A stretch of DNA of 64,000 bases from SZAS-103 sp038226665 (lineage in GTDB: Bacteria; Pseudomonadota; Gammaproteobacteria; Xanthomonadales; Xanthomonadaceae): the NCBI GenBank assembly GCA_038226665.1, contig JBBRQI010000002.1:186001-250000 (forward strand). The letters are read 5' to 3'. Both the position numbers and the translations under genes were made by a program. The notes below the pieces were generated by a model. It was not told the origin of the DNA, searched no databases, and saw nothing but the letters and a program-made list of their open reading frames with translations. Positions 9,360 through 21,738 of the stretch are shown piece by piece (positions within the stretch are counted from its first letter, which is position 1; the number at the start of each line of letters is the position of its first letter).

Positions 9360-10424
9360 ATGGACTTTGAACGCTACGACCGCGTGCGGCCGATCCGCTG
9401 GCTAGGCGATCGGCTGGAACTGCTCGACCAACGCAAGCTGCCGTTCGATGTCGCGTATGTCGCGTGCGCTGACTCGGACGCGGTCGCGTCCGCTATCCGC
9501 GACTTGGTCGTGCGTGGTGCGCCGGCAATCGGCATCGCCGCTGCATGGGGCACCGTGCTAGCTGCGCATGCGTTGGGGAAGCGCGTCGTATCGGGTCTGG
9601 AGGCGTTGATCGCGATCGAACCTGCACTGGATCGATTGCAGGCTGCGCGTCCGACTGCGGTCAACCTTGCGTGGGCTTTGCGGCGCATGCGCGGCGTCCT
9701 GCAGACCGCGAACACCGATTGGTTGCAAAGAGTCGAAGCCGAAGCATCGGCGATCGCGTCCGAGGATCTCGCCGCGAATCGGCGCATGGGCGAAGCGGGT
9801 GCGGCGCTGATCGCGACGGGTTCCGGCGTGCTGACCCATTGCAACACCGGCTCGCTCGCGACCGCGGGATTCGGCACTGCGCTTGGCGTGATCCGCGCCG
9901 GCGTTGCAAGCGACCGTATTGCGCGTGTGTTCGCCGGCGAAACGCGGCCATGGTTGCAGGGCGCGCGGCTGACGGTGTGGGAATTGCAGCAGGACGGCAT
10001 CGACGCGACCCTGATTGCCGATTCCGCCGCAGCGCATTTGATGGCGACAGGGCAAGTGCAATGGGTGATCGTCGGCGCCGACCGCATCTGCGCGAATGGC
10101 GACACCGCCAACAAGATCGGTACCCACCAACTCGCGATCGTTGCGCGCCATCATGGCGTGAAGTGCATGGTCGTCGCGCCGTCATCGACCGTCGACATGG
10201 AGACCGCGACCGGCGCGGAGATCGACATCGAGTTGCGCGATCCGGGCGAATTGCTCGGAGTTGCGGGCGTGCGCCACGTTGCCGAAGGCGTGTCCGCATG
10301 GAATCCGGTGTTCGATGTGACGCCCGCGAATCTGATCCATGCGCTCGTCACCGAACGCGGCGTGATTGAGGCTCCAAATCGCGAAAAAATGGAAGCGGTC
10401 TTTGGAGCGATGTCAAGCGTCTAA
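9360..10424 (+). CDS. mtnA: S-methyl-5-thioribose-1-phosphate isomerase MtnA
   Basis: Converts methylthioribose-1-phosphate to methylthioribulose-1-phosphate in the methionine salvage pathway. The 354-residue protein has the eIF2B-related fold and family landmarks: RGAPAIGIAAAWG near the N-terminus, LTHCNTGSLATAGFGTALG with the catalytic cysteine, and VGADRICANGDTANKIGT with the catalytic aspartate. A GGAGCAGG run precedes the ATG. No other methionine salvage gene is present. Linkage to gyrA is a common Xanthomonadales arrangement. Confidence 0.95.
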   Translation: MDFERYDRVRPIRWLGDRLELLDQRKLPFDVAYVACADSDAVASAIRDLVVRGAPAIGIAAAWGTVLAAHALGKRVVSGLEALIAIEPALDRLQAARPTAVNLAWALRRMRGVLQTANTDWLQRVEAEASAIASEDLAANRRMGEAGAALIATGSGVLTHCNTGSLATAGFGTALGVIRAGVASDRIARVFAGETRPWLQGARLTVWELQQDGIDATLIADSAAAHLMATGQVQWVIVGADRICANGDTANKIGTHQLAIVARHHGVKCMVVAPSSTVDMETATGAEIDIELRDPGELLGVAGVRHVAEGVSAWNPVFDVTPANLIHALVTERGVIEAPNREKMEAVFGAMSSV

Positions 10425-10461
10425 GTGCCTGTTCCGCACGTGTTTTTCCGGCCTGTTTGCG

Positions 10462-10490
10462 TTCTCTGAAACACGCATTTCTGCTATCAT
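10462..10490 (+). promoter_or_regulatory. putative gyrA promoter (extended -10)
   Basis: TGC-TATCAT (10482-10490) resembles an extended -10 box; a weak -35 (TTCTCT, 10462-10467) lies 17 bases upstream. It is about 75 bases before the gyrA start, in the mtnA-gyrA gap. Expression was not tested; the match is by eye. Confidence 0.4.
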
Positions 10491-10563
10491 TTCCGATTCT
10501 TGAACGCACCTTACAGCGGCCTGTCCGCCGGGGCGTTTTTGCACGAAGGAAATGGAAGCGCGC

Positions 10564-13209
<2,646 letters not shown>

Positions 13210-13375
13210 TCGGATGGCAGGGTGGAATGCACCGCATATGTCTTGACGCGGGGTTCGCGCGGGGTTTTGCATACTCTCCTGGGTTTGACCTGTTCGGAAC
13301 ATGATTGATCGGAAGTGCATTGATCGAAGCTGGATCGATCGAAATTTGATCTGTAGGACTCGACGAGGATCGCGA

Positions 13376-15481
13376 ATGACGCGGATGCGAGCGTGGCAAT
13401 ACACAGTGCTGATATTGATCGCGATGCCGGCCATCGCGTTGGCGACTCCTCCTGCCGAAGCGTTGGCGCCGGCATTGGCGCACGGCTCCGGCGCATCGCC
13501 GGCGGCAGTGCCTGAAACCTCCGGAAGCCGGATCGCCGCGGCACGCGATGCCGTGCTTCCGTATGTGGTCAGCATCCTCACTGTCAGCGAAAGCTATCAG
13601 CAAGGCGAGCCGACGCTCAGCGTATCCAGCGGCAGCGGCACGGTGATCACGCCGCAGGGCCACATCGTCACCAATGCGCACGTCGTCGAGAAGGGCAAGG
13701 CGTTCCGCGTGGTGTTTGCCGATGGCCACGAACTGCCGGCGAAACTGATCGGCGAAGACACCTTGTCCGACCTCGCCGTGCTGCAGGCGCTGCCGTCGAA
13801 ACCCGAAGTGTTCAAGCACGCCGAGTTTGCCACCAGCAACGACCTGCAAGCCGGCGACACCGTACTGGCGATGGGCGCGCCGTGGGGCTTGTCGAACTCG
13901 ATGAGTGCGGGCGTTGTCAACAATCCGCGCCGCCTGCTGGTGTCGTTGTTCGACGACGAAGCCGATTACGAAGACACGCTCGGCCCGGATCTTCCGACCG
14001 GCCGTTATTACGCATGGATCCAGCACGATGCCGCGATCGCACCGGGCAATTCCGGCGGGCCGCTTGTTGACGCCAATGGCCGGATAGTTGGAGTGAACGC
14101 GCGCGGCATGGTCTTCGGCGGCGACCTTGCGTTCGCGATTCCCGGCCCGGATGCGGCACGTGTCGTGAATGCGCTGATCGAACACCACTACGTGCAGCGG
14201 GCGTACCTTGGCTTCCGCCTGCGTTCGTTGAAAGGAACGAATTTCTCGAATGGCGTGCTGCTCAATGCGGTCGATCGCGATTCGCCCGCCGAGCACGCGG
14301 GTTTGCGCGTGGGCGACCTGTTGCTGACGCTCGATGGAAAACCGGTGAATGCCCCGCAGCCGATCGATGTGCCGCAACTTCAGCGCGACATCGCCGAGTT
14401 GCCGATCGGGCACCCGATCGTGCTGGGCATCGAACGCGACGGCAAGCGTTCGGACGCCAAGCTCACGACCGCGCCATATCCGCGCGATAGCGGCGCCGAG
14501 AACGGATATGCGCCATTCGGTGTCTCGCTGCGCGAACTCACGCCGGCGATGGCGCGCCGGCGCGGTCTGGATTTCAGCGACGGCTTGATCCTCACGAGCC
14601 AGCGCCCCGGTGGCCCGGCTGCGACCGCGCGCCCTGCATTGCAGAACGGCGATGTGCTGCGCACGATCGACGGCAGGCCGGTGCGCACGATCGCCGACCT
14701 GAAAACGTGGAACGACAAGCCCGCGAAAATCCAGCCGCTGCTGATCGGCTTCCAGCGCTCGGGTGAAAATTTGCTCACCACGCTGCGTCCCGTTTACGGC
14801 GACCGTTCGCGCACACCACTGCCGGAATTGCCGAACGCGTGGGCCGGGGTGGAAGTGCAGCCGGTGACCACGTCGCTTGCAACCGCGTTCGGCGAAGGCG
14901 CCACCGGTTACCGGATCAGCCGCGTGTATCCGGGCAGCCCGCTCGGTGCGGCTGGCGCGCAGGTCGGCGACGTGGTCACCACGATTGCGGACAAGCCGCT
15001 CAAGCCGACCAGCGACGACAATGCCGATGGATTCGACCAGGCCGTGCGCGAACTCGAAGTCGGGCAGCCGGCGAAATTCGGTGTCCTCCACGGCAACCAT
15101 GCGAGTGTGTTGACGGCGAAGTTCACCGCATCGCCGGTCGAGGTTTCGGGCTTGAAGGTGCTGCAGGTCTCGAAGCTGCGCATCCAGGCGCGCGAGTTGA
15201 GTTTCTACGATCGCGTTGCGCGGCATCTGCCGTCCGACCAGAACGGCGTCTTCATCTCGACGGTGGAAAGCGGCGGTCCGGGTGGACTCGCGCACATCAA
15301 GGGTGGCGACATCGTGCTCTCGCTCGACGGCCACGCGACGCCCGACCTCGATGCGTTCAGCGCCGCGCTTGCGCTGGCCTTGAAATCGCATACGCAGGCA
15401 ATTCCGATCCGCGTCGTGCGCGGCGCCGAAGTCCGTCTATTGTTCCTCGATCGCAGCTGGTTGCAGGACAAGACGCCATGA
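13376..15481 (+). CDS. HtrA/Deg-like periplasmic serine protease with several PDZ domains
   Basis: 701-residue exported trypsin-like protease. It has a signal peptide (hydrophobic core about residues 8-25) and then the S1C catalytic domain with an intact triad: His102 in TNAHVV, Asp132 in SDLAVL and Ser226 in GNSGGP. About three PDZ-like modules follow, each recognisable by a hydrophobic SPA..AGLR.GD / LLTLDG.PV type core (about 280-370, 400-490, 530-600), plus a C-terminal module (about 640-700). HtrA proteins degrade or refold misfolded envelope proteins. The start at 13376 has GAGGAT at 13365-13370; a longer frame from 13301 lacks a signal peptide and ribosome site. The GATCGAA motif recurs three times in 13300-13350; its role is unknown. 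The stop overlaps the next gene (ATGA). Confidence 0.88.
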   Translation: MTRMRAWQYTVLILIAMPAIALATPPAEALAPALAHGSGASPAAVPETSGSRIAAARDAVLPYVVSILTVSESYQQGEPTLSVSSGSGTVITPQGHIVTNAHVVEKGKAFRVVFADGHELPAKLIGEDTLSDLAVLQALPSKPEVFKHAEFATSNDLQAGDTVLAMGAPWGLSNSMSAGVVNNPRRLLVSLFDDEADYEDTLGPDLPTGRYYAWIQHDAAIAPGNSGGPLVDANGRIVGVNARGMVFGGDLAFAIPGPDAARVVNALIEHHYVQRAYLGFRLRSLKGTNFSNGVLLNAVDRDSPAEHAGLRVGDLLLTLDGKPVNAPQPIDVPQLQRDIAELPIGHPIVLGIERDGKRSDAKLTTAPYPRDSGAENGYAPFGVSLRELTPAMARRRGLDFSDGLILTSQRPGGPAATARPALQNGDVLRTIDGRPVRTIADLKTWNDKPAKIQPLLIGFQRSGENLLTTLRPVYGDRSRTPLPELPNAWAGVEVQPVTTSLATAFGEGATGYRISRVYPGSPLGAAGAQVGDVVTTIADKPLKPTSDDNADGFDQAVRELEVGQPAKFGVLHGNHASVLTAKFTASPVEVSGLKVLQVSKLRIQARELSFYDRVARHLPSDQNGVFISTVESGGPGGLAHIKGGDIVLSLDGHATPDLDAFSAALALALKSHTQAIPIRVVRGAEVRLLFLDRSWLQDKTP

Positions 15482-16536
15482 AAAGCCTGTCCAAGAAAGG
15501 TCTGCCCATGATGCGCATGCCATTCCGTTTGCTCGTTGCGGTCGCCGTGATCGCGGCATCGTTTCCGATCGTAGCGTCTGCGGTGTCGCCGCCATCCGCA
15601 TCGGGCGACGACACCAGTCGCGAATTCAAGACGGTGATGCAGAAACGCGGCGATACCGCGGTGCCGGTAAAATTCGTGATGTCGGTATCCGGCATGGGCA
15701 GCGAGCAGCAGCAGGAAGGCCAGACCCAAGGGACGCTGGTTTCGGCCGATGGCCTGATCCTCGTGCCGGGGCGCGTGGTGAGCCTCGACCTCGGTGCGTT
15801 TTCGCGTGGCGATTCGGGCGGCGGTCTTGGAGGTGGCGCGCCATCGGCGAAGTCCGGCCAATTCCGCGTGCGCCTCGCGGGCAGCGACGAATGGCTGCCG
15901 GCCGACCTGGTCACGCGCGATACCGAACTCGGCATCGCATGGCTGCGCATCCGCCATCCGAACGGGAAATTGCCCTACGTGGATTTCAGCGATCCATCGA
16001 AGGTCGTTGTCGGCACCCAGTTGTTCACGGTGATGCGTACATCCGACCAGTTCGGCAGCGTGCCGATCGTGCGCGCGGGTTACGTGCTCGGCGAGACCAC
16101 GGTGCCGCGTCCGACCTTCCTCGTGGACGGATCGCCGGGCTTCGCATTCGACGGCGACGGCAAGCCGGCTGGCTTCGTGGATGTGGACCTTGCCGGGATG
16201 GTGCGTTCGCGTACGTCGTCGGGCAGCATCGGCATGGACATGGGCGATTCCGTGTTCAGCATGATCCCCGTCGATCGCGTCGGGCGCGTGACCAAACAAG
16301 CATCGGTATTGCCGGTGGTGAAGTCGACCGACTCCGACGACGCCGAACCCTTGCTGCCGCCAGTTCCCCCAGTGCACAAACACGCTGCACCGGCTCCGGC
16401 CTTGCCTGAGTCACCGAGTCCCTCTTCGCCAAGCGACGACCAGCCGACTCCCGATGCTGCACAGCCAACGGATCCGGCAGCGAAGAAAGTTCCGCCAGCG
16501 GATCCGGCAGACGCAAAAAAACGTCACGGTGGTTGA
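15478..16536 (+). CDS. exported trypsin-like pseudoprotease, partner of the HtrA-like gene
   Basis: 352-residue protein starting at ATG 15478 in an ATGA overlap with the protease stop; an ATG at 15508 with AGAAAGG upstream is a good alternative. A signal peptide is followed by a domain that aligns by eye with the upstream protease: GTLVSADGLILVPGRVV against GTVITPQGHIVTNAHVV, and DTELGIAWL against DTLSDLAVL. The catalytic His position is Arg and the Asp position is Gly; the nucleophile loop GNSGGP is replaced by a GSPGF segment with no aligned serine. A Gly-rich insert (about 105-120) and a Pro/Ala-rich tail (about 290-352) complete it. It is probably a non-catalytic regulator or scaffold for its neighbour; that role is inference. 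Confidence 0.75.
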   Translation: MKSLSKKGLPMMRMPFRLLVAVAVIAASFPIVASAVSPPSASGDDTSREFKTVMQKRGDTAVPVKFVMSVSGMGSEQQQEGQTQGTLVSADGLILVPGRVVSLDLGAFSRGDSGGGLGGGAPSAKSGQFRVRLAGSDEWLPADLVTRDTELGIAWLRIRHPNGKLPYVDFSDPSKVVVGTQLFTVMRTSDQFGSVPIVRAGYVLGETTVPRPTFLVDGSPGFAFDGDGKPAGFVDVDLAGMVRSRTSSGSIGMDMGDSVFSMIPVDRVGRVTKQASVLPVVKSTDSDDAEPLLPPVPPVHKHAAPAPALPESPSPSSPSDDQPTPDAAQPTDPAAKKVPPADPADAKKRHGG

Positions 16537-16648
16537 CCGGTTTTTTCGCGGATTGCGTTCGCGCGCGCGAGTCGAAAAAGTGTTCTGAAGTGTTGCGCAT
16601 TGCCGCGCGCGTGCGCTCTATACTTCGCGCATCTCGGGGAGGGATGCA

Positions 16649-19600
16649 ATGCGCGTACGTTCGGGTTGGCCGGTGAACCGGGTCTCGTTGCAACGGATTT
16701 CATCGCATGCACTGATCGCGACAACACTGATCGCGCTGGCGTTGCTCGGCGGATGCAAGCGCGGCGCCGATGCGGTGCCGACGGTGCAAGGCGCCACGAC
16801 GCAACAGGCGGTCGATGCGCGCACGGTGCCGAAAGGCTTCACCTTGTTGTCGGCGTATCCTGACAGCAAATCCGGCGAGCAACTTGCGATCGCGCTCGAG
16901 TTCACGCGGCCACTGGTGGGCACGCAGAACTTCGACGGCCTGCTCAGCGTCACCGACGCCAATGGTGCCCCGGTGAAGGGAAGCTGGTCGCTCGACGAAG
17001 GCGGCAAAGTCGTGCGCTTCCCTTACGTGCAGCCCGCGTTGAAGTACACGGTGAAGATTGACGGCAAGCTTGCCGCCGCCGATGGCACCACGATCGGTGC
17101 CGACATCGTGCGCGAGGTTTACACCGGCCCGCTCGATCCGGTCGTCGGCTTCGCATCGCAGGGCAGCGTGCTGCCGGCGCGCGATTCGCGCGGGGTGCCG
17201 GTGGTGTCGGTCAACGTGCCCGAAGTCGATGTCGAATTCTTCCGCGTGCAGGACACGAAACTGTCCACTTTCTACGCGCAATACCAGCGCGGAGGCCAGA
17301 AGGACGCCTACGAACTCGACGAGGACTACGCAAAACACACCCCGATCTCGAAGATGGCCGACTCGGTCTATCTCAATCGCTTTGTGCTCGGCGGCAAGGA
17401 GAACGAACGCGTCCTCACCTACTTGCCGATCCAGACCATCGACGAGTTGAACAAGCCCGGACTGTATTTCGCGGTGATGAAACCAGCGGGACATTTCAAG
17501 AACGGTTACCAGACTGCATTGTTCTACGTCAGCGACATCGGCCTGCACACGCGTGCGTACAAGGACAAGATGTTCGTGCACACCGCATCGCTGCAAACCG
17601 GCGCAGCAATTCCAGGCGTCGACGTGCAGGTACTCGACAAGTCAGGCGAACCCGTCGTCAAGGCGACCACCGACGATTCGGGCAACGCGTTGATCGCGTA
17701 CACGCTCGACAGCACGCAGGTGATGGTCGCGCGACACGGCAGCGATACTTCGATGCTGCCGTTCAACCAGCCCGCGCTAGATCTTTCTGAATTCGAAGTC
17801 GCCGGCCGCAAGCAGGCATGGTTCGATGTGTTCACATGGTCGGGACGCGATCTGTATCGCCCGGGTGAAACCGTGCGCTTGTCCGCCCTCATGCGCGACT
17901 ACGACGGCAAGTCGATCACCACGCCCGGCAAGAGCGGGCAGCCGTTGTTTCTTGTATTGAAACAGCCCGATGGCCGCGAGTTCCTCAAGACGAAGCTCGA
18001 TCCGCAGACGCTCGGCTATTACACGTGGACGTACACGATGCCTGCCGATGCGCCGACCGGCACTTACCAGGTCGAGTTCCGCGACACGCCGGACAGCAAG
18101 GCTGTCGTCGATGCGTTCAAGTTGCGCATCGAGGAATTCCTGCCCGAACGCATGAAGCTCGATCTCGATACCGCGCAGCCCGTCGTGCATCCGGGCGAGG
18201 CGTTGAAACTGAAGGCGACCGCCGCGTATCTGTATGGCGCACCGGCCGACGGCAACCGATTCACCGCACGACTCGCTGTGTCGGCCGACCAGCATCCGCT
18301 GGAAATGGACAACGCGAACCCGGGCAAGGCGAACGCGGCGAAATCCGACGCGTACAAGGGCTGGTTCTTCGGCGATCCGACGATCATCTTGCCGAAGGAA
18401 GCGAAGGACATCGTCGACGAGAAGTTCGACGCGCAGGGACAATTCACCCAGGACATCGCCTTGCCCGACGAAGCGGCGAAGGCGAAAGCACCGGTCGCGC
18501 TCGTCGTTTCCGGCAGCGTCTACGAAACCGGCGGGCGCACGGTCACGCGCACGCTGAAGCGCACCGTGTGGCCTGCGGACAAGCTCGTCGGAGTGCGTCC
18601 GTTGTTCGACGACAAGGACGGCGCATCGCCGAACGGCAACGCGGGCTTCGAGATCATCCGCGTCGATGCGAGCGGCAAGCGCATTCCGGCGACGGGACTG
18701 AAGGTCAACCTCGTGCGCGAACACCGCGACTATATCTGGCGCTGGAGCGACAACGCATGGGATTACGATTTCACCAGCCGCTTCGACAACATCACCACGA
18801 AAACAGTCGACGTGAGTGCGAACACCAGCGCCAAAGTCGATTTCCCGGTCGAGTGGGGCGAGTACCGGCTTGAGGTGTTTGATGCCGAAACAGGGTTGAC
18901 CAGTCGCTATCCGTTCCAGGCCGGCTGGAGCTGGGACGATCAGAACCGCGGCCTCGATGCGCGTCCCGACAAGGTCAAGCTCGCGCTCGACAAGACCTCA
19001 TACAAGGCCGGCGACACGTTGAAGGTCACGATCACGCCACCGCAACCGGGCAAGGGTTTGCTGCTGGTCGAGAGCGACCGCCTGCTGTCGACGATGACGA
19101 TCGATGCGAAACCGGGCGCGACGTTCGAGATCCCGGTCACCGCCGATTGGGAACGCCACGATGTGTACGTCACCGCACTCGTGTTCCGTGGTGGTTCGGC
19201 GACGGAGAAGACCACGCCCGCACGCGCGGTCGGTGTTGTGCATGTGCCGATGGGTCGTGCCGATCGCGAATTGAAAGTCGCGCTCAGCGTGCCGGCGCAG
19301 ATGCTGCCGGAACGCCAGTTGCCGGTCGCTATCAAGGTGCCGCAACTCGCCGGCAAGCAGGCTTACGTCACGGTATCGGCGGTCGATGTCGGCATCCTCA
19401 ACATCACGCGTTTCCCGGTGCCTGATCCGATCGCCTATTTCTTTTCGCCGCGCCGGCTCGGCATCGATGCCTACGACATCTACGCGCGCGTGATCGAGAG
19501 TTTCGAAGGCGGCACCGCGAAGCTGCGCTTCGGCGGCGACATGGCGCTTGGTCCGTTGCCGCAGGCGCGGCGTCCAACCGCGCATGTGCAGACGGTCGAT

Positions 19601-21658
19601 TTGTTCGCGGGGCCGGTCGCGCTGGATGGATCGGGAAACGCTGTCGTGCCGGTCACCGTTCCGGATTTCAACGGCACGCTGCGCGTGTCGGCCGTCGTGT
19701 ATTCGGCCGACCATTACGGCAAGGCCGATGCGCAAACGCTGGTGCGTGCGCCTGTCGTTGCGGAAGTCAGCGCTCCGCGCGCGTTGGCGCCGGGCGATGC
19801 GAGCACGTTGACGCTCGACCTGCAGAACTTCACCGGCGCATCGCACGAATTCACCGTGAGTGCGACCGCAACCGCGCCGCTGAAACTCGATGGCGCATCG
19901 CGCAAGATCACCTTGAAGGATGGTGCGAAGACCACGTTGAATTTCCCGTTGACCGCGTTGCCCGGCAACAGCGTCGGCAAGTACAGCATCCTCGCGGTCA
20001 CCGACGGTTATCGTGTCGAGCGCCACTACGAAGTCGCGGTGCGTCCGGCATGGCCGGCGATCGTGCGCTCGCGGATGATCGTGCTCGACACGCTCGCGCC
20101 GGTCAGCATCGACAGCGGCGATGCGGTCGGCATGATGGCCGACTCGGTCAATGTGCGGATGACGCTGAGCGCGCTGCCGCCGCTGCCGTTCGCAAGTGCG
20201 CTGCAAGGCCTGCTCGATTATCCGTACGGTTGCATCGAACAAACCACCAGCAAAGGTTACGCATCGCTGCTGCTCGACAAGGACACCGCGCGCAAGCTCG
20301 GCGTGCCGGGGCTCGACGACGCCACGCGCAAGCAGCGCATGGAAGGCGCGTTCGGTCGGATCGCTTCGATGCAGGTTCCTTCGGGCCACTTCTCGTTCTG
20401 GGGCGGCAACAGCGATGCAGTGCCGCAGATGACGCCGTTCGTCGTCGAGTTCCTGCTGGATGCGCGCGACGGCGGATTCGCGGTGCCCGACACGGTGCTG
20501 CAGAAAGCGCTCGAACGCCTCGGCGAGGACCTGCTGACCGGCGGCGAGAAGTACTACAACTACGAGCACGCCGATGCGCTGAAGTTCGCGAACAATGCGT
20601 ATGCAGGTTATGTGCTTGCGCGCGTGAATCGCGCACCGCTCGGCACGTTGCGTGCGTTGTACGACAACGAGCGCAGCAAGGCATTGACGCCGCTGCCGCT
20701 GGTGCAGCTCGGCATCGCGCTCGACCTGATGGGCGACCACGCGCGCGGGCAGAAAGCAGTCGCGGAAGGTTTCGCGATGAAGTCGAAGCGCCCGTGGTAT
20801 TTCGGCGACTACGGATCGGACCTCACCGACATCGCGCGCATGGTCACGCTGACGCACCGCTTCAAGATGGCGAAGCCTGAGTACGACGCGCGCATCCGTT
20901 CGCTTGCGCGCGACGTGAAGAGCAGAACCGACGAACGCTGGCGCTGGCTGAGCACGCAGGAACAGATCGCGCTCGCCGCGCTGGGCAAGGTGCTGATCGC
21001 CGATTCGGATGCGCACGTTGCAGGCACGCTGTCGGTCGGCGGCAACACGGAAATCATTGCGCCGGAGACGATCTGGAGTCGAGGCTTCGATGCGGCCGCG
21101 CTGCGCGAGGGCGTGCGTTTCAATCCGCAGGGGCAGCCGCCGTTGTACGGCTTGATCGATGTTGCCGGCGTGCCGAGTACAGCGCCTGCGCTGGACGACA
21201 AGCGCATCAGCATCGTGCGCACCTATTACACGACCGACGGCAAGGTGTGGAAAGGCGGCGTGTTGAAGGAAGGCGATGCGTTGATCGTCGGCATCGCGAT
21301 CCAGTCGCGTGAAAAAGTGCCCGATGCGTTGATCGTCGATCTGTTGCCGACCGGTGTCGAGATCGAGAACTTCAATCTCGGCGACGCCAAGCAGTGGGCC
21401 GATATCGTCGTCGATGGCATCACCCTGACCGAGCGCAGTTCGGCCGCCGAGGTGAAGCACGAGGAATTCCGCGATGATCGCTACGTCGCCGCGCTGTCGC
21501 TCGACAAGGGCAGCAACGCGCACGTGTTTTACCTCGTGCGCGCGGTGACGCCGGGAACCTATGGCGTGCCGCCGCCGCTGGTGCAGGACATGTACCGCCC
21601 GGAGATTCGCGGCATCGGTAAATCGACGCCGGCTTCGATCAAGGTGATCCAGCCCTGA
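16649..21658 (+). CDS. yfhM: bacterial alpha-2-macroglobulin lipoprotein (YfhM-like)
   Basis: 1669-residue protease inhibitor, close to the 1653 residues of E. coli YfhM/ECAM. An N-terminal lipobox LLGGC predicts a lipid-anchored periplasmic protein. A series of macroglobulin domains follows, with recognisable segments such as FTWSGRDLYRPGETVRL and LLVESDRLL. The thioester motif GCIEQT is intact (Cys1195 to Gln1198), so it should trap attacking proteases covalently. An excellent Shine-Dalgarno (GGGGAGGGA, 16636-16644) precedes the ATG. pbpC follows directly, as in E. coli; the known view is that the pair guards and repairs the envelope after a breach. The preceding 112-base gap shows a TATACT (16619-16624) but no well-spaced -35. 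Confidence 0.94.
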   Translation: MRVRSGWPVNRVSLQRISSHALIATTLIALALLGGCKRGADAVPTVQGATTQQAVDARTVPKGFTLLSAYPDSKSGEQLAIALEFTRPLVGTQNFDGLLSVTDANGAPVKGSWSLDEGGKVVRFPYVQPALKYTVKIDGKLAAADGTTIGADIVREVYTGPLDPVVGFASQGSVLPARDSRGVPVVSVNVPEVDVEFFRVQDTKLSTFYAQYQRGGQKDAYELDEDYAKHTPISKMADSVYLNRFVLGGKENERVLTYLPIQTIDELNKPGLYFAVMKPAGHFKNGYQTALFYVSDIGLHTRAYKDKMFVHTASLQTGAAIPGVDVQVLDKSGEPVVKATTDDSGNALIAYTLDSTQVMVARHGSDTSMLPFNQPALDLSEFEVAGRKQAWFDVFTWSGRDLYRPGETVRLSALMRDYDGKSITTPGKSGQPLFLVLKQPDGREFLKTKLDPQTLGYYTWTYTMPADAPTGTYQVEFRDTPDSKAVVDAFKLRIEEFLPERMKLDLDTAQPVVHPGEALKLKATAAYLYGAPADGNRFTARLAVSADQHPLEMDNANPGKANAAKSDAYKGWFFGDPTIILPKEAKDIVDEKFDAQGQFTQDIALPDEAAKAKAPVALVVSGSVYETGGRTVTRTLKRTVWPADKLVGVRPLFDDKDGASPNGNAGFEIIRVDASGKRIPATGLKVNLVREHRDYIWRWSDNAWDYDFTSRFDNITTKTVDVSANTSAKVDFPVEWGEYRLEVFDAETGLTSRYPFQAGWSWDDQNRGLDARPDKVKLALDKTSYKAGDTLKVTITPPQPGKGLLLVESDRLLSTMTIDAKPGATFEIPVTADWERHDVYVTALVFRGGSATEKTTPARAVGVVHVPMGRADRELKVALSVPAQMLPERQLPVAIKVPQLAGKQAYVTVSAVDVGILNITRFPVPDPIAYFFSPRRLGIDAYDIYARVIESFEGGTAKLRFGGDMALGPLPQARRPTAHVQTVDLFAGPVALDGSGNAVVPVTVPDFNGTLRVSAVVYSADHYGKADAQTLVRAPVVAEVSAPRALAPGDASTLTLDLQNFTGASHEFTVSATATAPLKLDGASRKITLKDGAKTTLNFPLTALPGNSVGKYSILAVTDGYRVERHYEVAVRPAWPAIVRSRMIVLDTLAPVSIDSGDAVGMMADSVNVRMTLSALPPLPFASALQGLLDYPYGCIEQTTSKGYASLLLDKDTARKLGVPGLDDATRKQRMEGAFGRIASMQVPSGHFSFWGGNSDAVPQMTPFVVEFLLDARDGGFAVPDTVLQKALERLGEDLLTGGEKYYNYEHADALKFANNAYAGYVLARVNRAPLGTLRALYDNERSKALTPLPLVQLGIALDLMGDHARGQKAVAEGFAMKSKRPWYFGDYGSDLTDIARMVTLTHRFKMAKPEYDARIRSLARDVKSRTDERWRWLSTQEQIALAALGKVLIADSDAHVAGTLSVGGNTEIIAPETIWSRGFDAAALREGVRFNPQGQPPLYGLIDVAGVPSTAPALDDKRISIVRTYYTTDGKVWKGGVLKEGDALIVGIAIQSREKVPDALIVDLLPTGVEIENFNLGDAKQWADIVVDGITLTERSSAAEVKHEEFRDDRYVAALSLDKGSNAHVFYLVRAVTPGTYGVPPPLVQDMYRPEIRGIGKSTPASIKVIQP

Positions 21659-21738
21659 GCGCAAGCCCGGACGATACGCCTGAGGCGCCCGTTGCGAATG
21701 CGAAAGCGCGCAACGGGCGCAGCAGCATACGACGTTGG

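Noticed and set aside
13243..13275. TTGACG ... CATACT as a promoter for the HtrA-like gene
   Set aside because: Spacing of 21 bases is too long for a standard sigma-70 promoter.
18998..21664. Long antisense open frame over the alpha-2-macroglobulin gene
   Set aside because: His/Arg-rich translation with no family features.
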